In this document: one piece after another, positions 26,301 through 38,300 of the stretch
How positions within the stretch are numbered: the first letter of the stretch is position 1
Layout of the letters: every line of letters starts with the position of its first letter
NCBI RefSeq assembly: GCF_037975245.1
Contig: NC_092580.1
Location: 31,950,001 to 32,014,000 of the forward strand
Origin: Apostichopus japonicus
Lineage: Eukaryota; Echinodermata; Holothuroidea; Aspidochirotida; Stichopodidae
Direction of reading: 5' to 3'
DNA length: 64,000 nt
The notes under the pieces: generated by a model
The model's input: the letters and a program-made list of their open reading frames with translations, nothing else
Told to the model about the DNA's origin: nothing
Databases searched by the model: none
Position numbers and translations under genes: made by a program

Positions 26301-29300
26301 TCCAGATTTACATTTTGGACAACCTGCCATGTGCCTCTTTGATTACAAGTTAAGTCTCCCTAGTTGGAAAAGAAAAGTCACTTATTTCCATATTAGGCAC
26401 CGCTACCCCCCCCATCCCCCTGCCCCCCAAACCAACTGGACATGGTTCACTTACCACAGCTGAAGTATATTTGCAAAAAATCATTCCCTGCCACATGATT
26501 TGTTTGTTTGTTAAGAAAAAGCTTCTCAAAGGTAGAATGTTTTATAGAACTTTCTTATTTACTATATCAATTACAAATACAGACGGGCAATTACGACTTG
26601 AAAATTTTTTCTTGACTCCTCTCCCTATTCCCCACCCCCCCCATCTCCCCCCCCCTAGGAAAGAAATCCATCATGTTTCTTCCCACTAACTTACATATTT
26701 CTTCCTGTTGCGCATCTCATTCTCTTTGACCCATTGAAGATATGAATCTTGGGCAACTTGTTTCTCCAAAGCCTCGTTAGTAGCCTCCCAGTCTGTCGCC
26801 CTCAGTTTGTCTTCCAACATGGCCTTCTCTATCTCTGAATTCTCGGACCGATTTAACGCATCCACCATCAACCTCTTGTCAGCTAGCTGTGGTTTTTTAA
26901 AAAAGAAATGCCAAAGTAAATAAATATATATATGATCATGGGTCCTTCAACACCTTCTGCCTTCTCTCAGAACACTGACAAAAAAGGATACAGCCGGGTT
27001 GACCAAACAAAACAAATCGTAAACACAGAAAACCTGATGGACATTTATCAGTTCTTAAAATGTCTGTGGTTTAATTTCTTATATGAATACTATAACTAAT
27101 GCTATTATGCCTCTAGTATGCTTGGGTTATTTCTAGGCAAAGAGAATAATTTACTTTCAAAAACTAAAATGATATCAAATTTATAACCGATTTGCTTTTT
27201 GGTAATGTTTATAGCGACATTCAACAGCTTATTCTCAATTTCCAAATGGCACATCAGTTAATATCTGCATTTTACATTAATGATATAAAAAACAAGCTTT
27301 TTTTTTTTCTTCTTTTATTTCATCCCCAACACGGTCTTTGTGCTAGTAGATTCAGTTTTTCATTTATGGTTCACCACAGGTATTAAGATCATTTGAACTC
27401 TATTGTCGATTAAATTCAAAACGTAGATGAAGAAGTGGAAAGTATAAATAAATATTAATCTTACTTCCCTTCTGGCTGATCAATCATTTGAGCCAAATGA
27501 TAATAAAAATATTCCACTCTTTTTAGACTTATTTTACAAACAGTTGAAAACAGTGGAATAATAACCAATGCTACGCCTCTAGTCTGGTTGGGTTATTTTC
27601 TAGGCAAATGAAAATAATTTACTTTCAAAAACTAACAGATTGGCATTTGGTAATGTTTATAGAACTTTACATTCAACAGTTTATTCTCAATTTCCAGTTG
27701 GCACATCAGTTAATATCTGCATTTTACATTAGTGGTATAACAAGCAACATTGCTTTTTTACTTTTTTTATTTCATCCCCAACAAGGTCTTTGTGCTATCG
27801 GCGAATGCCTTACAAAGATGTATGGCCGTTTTAAAGGAGCCTTTATACGAAGATGCAATTGTCAGTAACAAACAGGAACATATTCTTTGTTCAAGGAAGT
27901 CAACTTTGCAGACTAAGTGAAAAATTACAAGAAGGTTCTCACGCCACACATCGATAAGTTACTTCCTGTTCGCTTTTGTGTGGCTGCTATCAATGAAAGC
28001 CACATTCTGTTCCACATTTTAGTCAAAGAAAATGCCTCTGAACTGGACATAAAAGACAAAGTGGCCTTTGCTAAATATACAGCTGATGGAATAAAAGCAT
28101 AAATGCATACATTAAATCCTATGAATAATGCAAAAAACAACATACATCAGAACTGAATAATGAGGTAAGAACTGCCGAGTCGGTTTTTAGATGCAACCTG
28201 GAATAGTGTCTTGTGATTTTATTTTGTGGGTTATCGCAAAAGCAGACCACTTAAAAGGAAAAACTAGGATGGGAAATTAATATTGCAGAAAACGTTGTAC
28301 GTACCCCTGGATAAAACGAGGGCATTCCTAGCCCAACACCGACGGATGGTTGAGTCGGGTCCACCACTGAATTATAGTGAACACTTCGGTGATAGCTAAG
28401 TCGTATGGGATAATTCTCTTGTTTGTTGATAGTATGGAAGGTATTTATTGGTTCTGAAATAAAAAGAGACAAAAAATTTGTTGCAAAAAATGAAATTCAT
28501 TAAAACCCAGTGACTGAAGATCCTGCCAAATGGTTACTTACCATATGAGGAACATTAAACCCCAGCATTCACGTACAGGGCAAAAATATCAATGGTCTTT
28601 CAGTCGTCTGATATGACCAAATTTCTCTTTGGATGACAACTACTGTAGTTTGTTTACATTAAATTAAGATTGCCTTGTAATTAAACACCCCCTTACATTA
28701 AATTAAGATTGCCTTGTAATTAAACACCTCCTCTCACCCCCCAAAAAGATTGCATTGTAATTAAACACCCCCTCCCACCCCCCCCCCCCCCCCAAAAAAA
28801 AAGAAGTTGGATTGAAAAATTTGTATCAGCCTCCAAGGCTTTGGAGATACTGATATAAAACAATATGCCTAGGATCCATTCAAAGTAGACTTTTACTGTC
28901 TCAAAGCTGGTGTTCTATTCACCAAACCTAAGTACACATTACTCCTACAGTGTACATATTTGTCATGCTTTGTCGAAAAGATCATTGAAAATTTGCCCTC
29001 ATGCAGCTGGGTTCAGAAGGTAATTGTTAAAAAGAAAACCAATGGGCTTAGTGATGCATGCCAATGCCACATTCAAAATTATGCACCATTTTAATCGTAA
29101 TTTCCTTTTATGGAGCAATATAGTTTTACCTACTTACTTTACACGAAATTCAATGTTTGTCCCATGTAAACATGTAGTGATCAACAAGGTTTTTCCATTC
29201 ACACGTAATTACATACCAAGTATGAAATCATCTGACCTTGACGTTTGGATTTATTTTGTTTACAAAGTGATCAGAATTTGACTTCTGTTTGGCCTCACAA

Positions 29301-32300
29301 AAAAACAAACAATAATGCTCCTGTGCGATCAGTATAAAGTTGTATCCACATATCAAGTATGAAGTTCACAAGAATATCCTTGGTAGTTAGTGATTACAAG
29401 GCTACATCAGATACACATCCATAAACACACAAAAACAAGATTAACTTGCCTACAAATGTTACAAGAAAGACTATAAATGAAACAAAAATGGATGCCTTAA
29501 GAAACAACACTTCATAGATCTTGTGCACATAAGAATGATAGGCACATTACCTTCTTTAATGTACTTGAAATTAAAGTAGAAGCAAACCTAACCATCATTA
29601 GGCTATGTGATAGCACATGCACACACACACCAAATACAGCACAATGAAAGTCTCTCTGGATATATCATTGGCCTTAATCAAGTCTAAAGAAGACAAAACA
29701 ATGATATACAGTATTCCTCTTTAAATGGCCTTCTCTCTTTCGTTTTTCCTGTTTTTGCTGTCATTGATGTGTTTTGAAACCTGAACAAGATAAATATTTG
29801 ACATAACGACCAAGGCATTTTCATTCATTTCCATTTAACGGTTTTGTTGCAGAGCTGTAATTTTGCAAATTTTAATGTTGCATTCACTCCATTGTATTCA
29901 GATTTATTCCTATTAAGTGTAACACCATAAAGTCCCCCAGCAGTATATACAGCATACAGACAGTTTGACAAGTAATGACGAAAAACCTTCTGTAGATGAG
30001 AGCAATCAGTAGGCAACTGTGTGGAATCTGATTTTATTATGTACGCTAATGAGCACAACTGAAGGAGATCATGATTAAAACATAGCTGGCATGTCTTAAC
30101 GAGGGGAGAGGAAGGTGTTACAGAGCTTAGATATGAAAGTTTGGGGTTATTGGGTCAAAGGTTATCAGATTACTCTGGTTGGGATAGTTGGAAGGAAGGT
30201 TTAATACTCATACTGAATACAAACAGAATTTTAGATGTTGGTACTGCTGCAGGAATGTCTCATTCTAAAATAACTTTGAATGCTACATGACTTTTGGGGA
30301 TTTCAAATATTTTCAAGATATTTATACTTGCCCCTTTACAATTTCAAGAAACATGTGGTCTTTGTATAAATTTTATTCAATTAGAAATTCTTTAACCTTC
30401 TCTGTATTATTAGCACAATCTTGGACCAACAAATCTTCAAATTTGGCTTGAAAAAACAACAAACACAATGTTTCTCTAAATTGCTGATGCAGAACAGGTG
30501 GGCATGTGTAGAGTGGCGTAAGTGGTAGAGCAGGTAGGTATAGGGGGAGTGGGGGGGGGGAGGGTTAGCATGGCAGGTCGTAGAGCTGTAATTAACTACA
30601 TGACAGGCCAGAGAGAAGAGCTGGACAAAATGGGCAGAGAGTAACAGGTCAGAACTTTATAATTTCTGTGGCACCTAGAGACTTACCATTACTGTACAAA
30701 TAAACCTCTATGTTACGATTATACAGCTCAGAAATGGCTTGCATTTCAACATGGTTTCCATGGCAACTGTCCAGTCTTTTCCTTCTGATGTAAGTCGCAA
30801 AATCTTCGGTAACATACTGTGAAAAGTAGTCACAATTTTTGGTCTGTGAAACAAGGATTACAAAGTTAATGCATTGTGTATACCAAAAAGTGTTACGTAT
30901 ACAAAGAGTTGTTTCCTTTTCGGTTAATGTTATGTTACACTGTTGTATTCTCGACCTTACCACTCAACGTCAGGCGCTTCTACAAACAGACCATTTCCCA
31001 CAAAGAAATAAACTATACAATTTGTTTAATAGCAAATTAGATAATGCAGTTAAAATTTCTCATATTGTAGTATCATTTTCACTTCAGATGACTACATGCA
31101 ATGGGTGATTTTCAGCCTGGTCATTTCGCCCAACCATCCTGGTCATTTCGCCCAACCAGCCTGGTCATTTTGCCCAACCAGTCTGGTCATTTCACCCAAC
31201 CTTGATTAAATATGATATTTCAAAAGGAAACGTTCGGGAATTGTTAACGTTACAGGATACGAACCGAATATTAAGGAAACTTGAGGATTGATCAGTGTGT
31301 TAGGGGTTAGGTTTGATAGTAAACGTTCGAATATTAAGAAATATTAAGGAAACTTGAAGTCCTTTACTTTGTATAACTTTAGTAAGGAAACGTTCGGGAA
31401 TTTTTAACGTTACAGGATACGAACCGAATATTAAGGAAACTTGAGGATTGATCAGTGTGTTAGAGGTTAGGTTTGATAGTAAACGTTCGAATATTAAGGA
31501 ATATTAAGAAAACTTGAAGTCCTTTATTTTGTATAACTTTAGTAAGGAAACGTTCGGGAATTTTTAACGTTACAGGATACGAACCGAATATTAAGGAATC
31601 TTGAGGATGGATCAGTGTTTTAGGGGTTAGGTTTGATATAGTAAACGTTCGGGAATTGTTAACGTTACGGGATACGAACCGAGTATTAAGGAAACTTGAA
31701 GTCGCGGTTAAATTGATTACATATGTGATTACATGTGGTTACATTGATAAAGTGGTTACATTGATTAAATATAGTAATTCAATATTACGGACGGGTTTTA
31801 TATTTTTTTTTCAATTTAATAAGGAAACGTTCGGGAATTGTTAGTCAGTAGGATGGATCAGTGTTTTAGGGGTTAGGTTTGATAGGTTTTCATGAAGACT
31901 GATTCCCCTGTGTTTGTATAATAATATAACTCCCATTGTATGCGTAAACGCCTAAAGTAGTGTAATCCTCCCATTATACCCGAAATAACTGCTCAGACTC
32001 CGATCGATATCGAGCGGACCTCACTTTTTTATTTACCTATTACGAAGTAACCTAACCCAAAATAAATCAAATTGAACTAGTGGAATAGAAAAAGTAATAT
32101 TATTCTGACTGAATATTAGTAAAAATAAGGTTGGGCGAAATGACCAGGCTGGTTGGGCGAAATGACCATGCTGGTTGGGCGAAATGACCATGCTGGTTGG
32201 GCGAAATGACCAGGCTGGTTGGGCGAAATGACCATGCTGGTTGGGCGAAATGACCAGGCTGGTTGGGCGAAATGACCAGGCTGGTTGGGCGAAATGACCA

Positions 32301-35300
32301 GGCTGGTTGGGCGAAATGGCAGTTGGGCGAAATGGTTGTTGGGCGAAGTGACTAGAAAGCATTTTCCTCAGGTAGTCTAACAAAGGAGAATGACTGGAAT
32401 TTTTATATAGTTTTCTTTGGTTTTTTTATTAATACATTATTTGCACAGATGGTAGACCTAATTCACTAGCTCATTTAATGATGATGGTGATTGTTGCCAA
32501 ATTAGTTTTTGCTATAAGTGTGTTACTATCAAATGTGAACAAGTTTTCCATATGGAAGGAATCACCACTAGTAGTAACAGATTAAGTGAAAGTTGCAGTA
32601 TATTTGTCACCTTGTCATAGTAACAAGACTACAAACAAAAGAAGTATGTGTGTTATACCATTTTATATGGTAAATGTCACGAGGATACCCATTAGTCAAC
32701 AGTTCTGATTGTAAGATGTATGGAATCTGCCACGTCCTTGTATTATGCTTACCATGTAGTCCAAAGGTAAAGGTTAGTACGATACCTATTAGTCAACAGT
32801 TCTGATTGTAAGATGTATGGAATCTGCCACGTCCTTGTATTATGCTTACCATGTAGTCCAAAGGTAAAGGTTAGTACGATACCTATTAGTCAACAGTTCT
32901 GATTGTAAGATGTATGGAATCTGCCATGTCCTTATATTATGCTTACCATGTAGTCCAATGGTTAAGGTTAGTACGAATCAATGGTTAAGGTTAGTACGAT
33001 ACCTATTAGTCAACAGTTCTGATTGTAAGATGTATGGAATTTGCCACGTCCTTGTATTATGCTTACCATGTAGTCCAAAGGTAAAGGTTAGTACGATACC
33101 TATTAGTCAACAGTTCTGATTGTAAGATGTATGGAATCTGCCACGTCCTTGTATTATGCTTACCATGTAGTCCAAAGGTAAAGGTTAGTACGATACCTAT
33201 TAGTCAACAGTTCTGATTGTAAGATGTATGGAATCTGCCATGTCCTTATATTATGCTTACCATGTAGTCCAATGGTTAAGGTTAGTACGAATCAATGGTT
33301 AAGGTTAGTACGATACCTATTAGTCAACAGTTCTGATTGTAAGATGTATGGAATCTGCCACGTCCTTATATTATGCTTAACATATAGTCCAATGGTTAAG
33401 GTTAGTACGATACCTATTTAGTCAACAGTTCTGATTGTAAGATGTATGGAATCTGCCATGTCCTTATATTATGCTTACCATGTAGTCCAATGGTTAAGGT
33501 TAGTACGAATCAATGGTTAAGGTCAGTACGATACCTATTAGTCAACAGTTCTGATTGTAAAATGTATGGAATCTGCCACGTCCTTGTATTATGCTCACCA
33601 TGTAGTCCAGGTAAAGGTTAGTACGATACCTATTTAGTCAACAGTTCTGATTGTAAGATGTATGGAATCTGCCACGTCCTTATATTATGCTTAACATATA
33701 GTCCAATGGTTAAGGTTAGTACGATACCTATATAGTCAACAGTTCTGATTGTAAGATGTATGGAATCTGCCACGTCCTTATATTATGCTTAACATATAGT
33801 CCAATGGTTAAGGTTAGTACGATACCTATTTAGTCAACAGTTCTGATTGTAAGATGTATGGAATCTGCCACGTCCTTATATTATGCTTAACATATAGTCC
33901 AATGGTTAAGGTTAGTACGATACCTATTTAGTCAACAGTTCTGATTGTAAGATGTATGGAATCTGCCATGTCCTCATATTATGCTTACCATGTAGTCCAT
34001 ACAGTGTCTCCTCACCTCGGTGTGCCATTCTTGGTCTCCATAAACCTGGTCAGCTAAGAGAAATAAATATAACAAAGTCATATATCTTATAGAACAGATG
34101 GCCACAGATTACTGAAGATATCATGCATTGTAAAGGAAGAATAAAAACTATAAGAAGAGACACTCTAGTAAAGAAATCTAGAAATAATTTCCTGCCATAG
34201 CTCTACAGGTAGCATGATACCATCATGTTAGATCAGTTTAGTAGCACAACATTAAATTTTTTTACCATGCTTGTGCAACAAAATTGCTTTACTAAACCTC
34301 ACCATCATGGATTTGCATGTATAATTTTAAGAGATCACATGTAACACTCAAGATTATTCCCAATCTGATGATAATGATTCGTTTTTGAATAAACTGAATT
34401 AAGAGCCAACTGTGAGCTTTTCTATTGTTTGCAATTGTTCATGCATATGGAATCCTTGCAGAACTCGGCACAAACACCCCCTTTACGCAGCAAATATTGC
34501 TACAAGATAAGAACATTTCGCGCTAACTTTCTAAGTATAGCACTCAGAAAACTCTTTATTATGTCATTTTGAAGAATGTGTCGTTATTTATGATGCTTGT
34601 GAACTAAACCCTGTACTTTTTAATCTGAAAAAGTAAAAACCACTTCGGAATGCAGTGATTGTCTTCAAAATGTCCCTATCTCTCAATGCGTACATTGTGC
34701 TTGCTCGGAGAGTCATTGCATAACCAATTGCTTTCCTATGCCAATGAAAGTTTGTTGACTCCTCTCTCTAGTGATATAAAATTCGACTTGATTGGTCAAT
34801 ATTAAGGCTTGTATTTTTCACTGGTCAGCAAATCAAAAGCATCGTAAGAAATTTGTGAAGTCCTCCTTTACGAAGCTAATCTGAACACAGTACAGTGTGC
34901 AGTGATCTCACAGCAATTTCGGAGAGTGAAAACTGCAAAGCTTCCTGTGCGTATACAACAGCATTTAATTCTCCGAGTACGGGCCCTTTATAGAGCAAAA
35001 ATGTCTATGTGTTGTAGCATACCTTTATATTGTTTGCAGGTGTACAAGGTGTAGTAGCGCACAAGGTGTAGTAGCGCACAAGGTGTAGTAGCGCACAAGG
35101 TGTAGTAGCACACCTTTCCATTGTTTGCAATTGTACATGGTGTAGTAGCACACCTTACTATTGTCTGCTAGTGTACAAGGTGCAGTAGCACACCTTTCTT
35201 TTGTCTGCAAGTGTACAAGGTGTAGTAGCACACCTTATTATTGTCTGCTAGTGTACAAGGTGTAGTAGCACACCATTCCATTGTTTGCTAGTGTACATGG

Positions 35301-38300
35301 TGTAGTAGCTTACCTTACTATTGTCTGCTAGTGTACATGGTGTAGTAGCACATCATTCCAATGTTTGCAATTGTAGTAAGGTGTATTGTCTGCTACTGTA
35401 CAAGGTGTAGTAGCACACCAGTCTTTTGTCTGTAAGTGTACAAGGTGTAGCAGCACACCATTCCATTGTTTGCAAGAGTACATGGTGTAGTAGCACACCA
35501 TTCCATTGTTTGCAAGTGTACATGGAGTAGCAGTACACATTTTACATTGTGGGATCACACATGACACGTATCACTGTACTCTGATAGTAAAATGAAATTT
35601 TGATGGATTGATCCTCCATTACTTGGAAGAACACCAAAACTTCCACTTTTATGCACAGATGCCCAAGAAGGGGTGAAACTGAAAGAAAAGCCCAGTGTTT
35701 CTTGCAACTTTTCCAAATAAGGTGAACATATATGGATGGTTGAACAGATAAACAAAGCTCTATAAAGCTCTCTTTGGGTGCTTGCAGACCCTGGGTATGT
35801 GAATCTTGCAAACAATACTAAGCTACAGGCTAAGTATGTAAATAGCAGACATTTTTCTGATAATCATAACTTTTTGAAGTGTGCAAAAATTTCTTACAGA
35901 GGTGTACACTTACTAAAATCATGTTAATTTTCTTTTTTTCCAAGACTACAAATTACATATACTTACCCACAGCTCTGAATAGACAAGCTCCATCTGGCTC
36001 CATTTGTTTGATGATAAAACCTTTCACCTCTTTAAGCATCTTCTCAAACAATGTTTCTCTCTTTAAAGATAAAATTCATGGGATTAAAGTAATCATTATC
36101 CGACTGTGTATAAATGTATACCATCAACTTTTATGAATGGAAAATAGCATGTACAGTAGGCTATGTGTATAGTATTAAACCTCTTCAAGATGTTGTATTT
36201 TCAAACATAATGTACATACAATCAAATTTAATTAGAACTAATACACTAAATATTAAACTTATTAATGTACAAGTGTTTCATAATGATCAGGTGCTTCAGA
36301 ATTAAACAATAACCTCACTAAGTTTAAGATATAGAAGAACATAAGTGAAGTCGTAATGCATAACTCACCATACTTATATATTACAAGGTTATTCACCGTT
36401 GCACCACTATTGGGGGGATGCTAGTAGTTAAAGACATCATCTTATGGTGGTTTTGTACTAAAACAATCACGCTATCAATAATAGAAAACTACTTGTTGTG
36501 CCAGTCTTGATAAATATTGCCTGATGAAGACATTTTGCTTTGACTTCAGAGTCTAAGAGTAGGCTTAATTTGAAAGGTTATGCCTACCTAATACAAGACC
36601 TATTCCTTATCGACCCAACAGCTTGATATGTAGACAGAAATCACATGTATCATGCAACTCACATGTAATGGGTATAGATAACCCAACCACTTCAAAATTG
36701 ATTACTTGTTATTTGTATGTGCAGAGTCAGTAGGGTAGATGTAAGAAGTGTGGTGGTATACATATATGTGAAGGCACCAAATAAGTTGATATGTGAGAGC
36801 GTTGTTGTGGTCAAGTGGCTAAGGCAGTGGACTTGTGATTTAAGGTTTGCTGGTTCAAGTCCTAACCAGATCATAACCTTGTATCCTTGGGCAAGGCACT
36901 TTATCTCCATTGCCTCTCTTCACCCAGGTGTATAAATGGGGACTTGGAAGGTAACTTTTAACTATAGTTGGGTGCACCGGTTTGTGGCTGAATCCTATGG
37001 GAAGTCCCCGCAGGGGAAAGTTGATGTGGTGCACTGTATTGCCTCAGGAGGGTTGGTATGAATTGCTCACACATTGGTATGTGACAAGTTACCAATGACC
37101 AGGCTTTAAGTTGTAAAGTTGTGTGAGGGGACTTTGGCCTCAAACAAGACTGTAAACCTTCAACTTTACAGTTACTACTATCCCCCAACTAATCTCTGCT
37201 CCTCTTATAACAACGTTCCATTTGCTGAGAGTTTTAAAGGTTCTCAGCACTGTGCTACTGAGTATCATGAGCTGCAATTGTTGTTTGATCTTGAATCTCC
37301 ACAAGATGCAAATTGCTGTGTTGGATAAAAACTTGTAGAATTGTGCATTTCCTCATAGGACCTCCATTACTCACTTATGCTTCGAAGCACATATTCTGGC
37401 TAAAATTAGTATGTAAATATCAATCAAAGTGAACTTAAGCCTTTGTGTACTTGCTTAACTATCAACATGGGAAAATGATATTCCCTGCACTCTTACCTGT
37501 TTCAGTAGCTGCTGGACAAATAGTGGGTAATACACGGTTTTTCACCGAAGTGTCGAACAAAATTCCACCAGACATCTGATAAGCTTAAACTGGAGGTTAT
37601 AAATTGCATTTACTATGTATCTAGGTCTATACAAGGCCTATATATGAAACTCCTTTCCTTGCCTTAATAATTACTTTGTGCTTCCTTTCAGAACCTTTCC
37701 AGGTCATGCAACTGGTTCTGATAAAGCTAGGCCTTGGCAAAGTATGGTACAGGAGGTTGTTGTTAGTTACTAGGTTGAGCTTAAACTAAAGTCTAAAGAT
37801 GGTGAGTGATAAATGAATAGTTGATTGAGACACCTTGAATTGGAATGACTGAGACTTAACATTAACAATTTCTCAAAGCTCTATAACTGAAGTACCTCTT
37901 CAGTCTCTTCACTAGTTGTATGATCTACTTCATCCTCGTACTCATCACCACTATTGAAGTCAATTTCAACGGCTTCTGGTATCTGAACACTGTTTTGCCT
38001 TCCCAGTTGTAACCCCGAACCTGACGGCAAATCTCTGTGATGTTTTCGTGGAACTGGTCTCTTCGATCGTTCATGTCTATGTGGAGAAGATCTATGTCTA
38101 GCTCTTTTACTTCCACTATGCGAATTATGAGGATTTTCCCTCCTTTCAGTACTGTCAAAGCTTCCAAGAGTTTCATGAGTTGATATTCTATCATCCAGAG
38201 AACCTAATCCTACCCATCTTGGTGGTGAATTTCTTGATTTTGGCCGCGCCCCACCTCTACCAGATTCAACATTCGAACTACTATGGGCGTGATGCCCAGC

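Noticed and set aside
27917-28143. Possible additional OTUD5 exon or small gene (61-72 codons)
   Set aside because: It has no similarity to OTUD5, and exons 5 and 6 join in phase without it.
32033-32383. 116-codon frame with repeated [18 protein letters not shown]
   Set aside because: It is the translation of the 22-bp array of a repeat element in an OTUD5 intron.
35025-35567. Frames with repeated HLVHLQT / YYTMY
   Set aside because: Translation of the ~40-bp minisatellite in OTUD5 intron 2.
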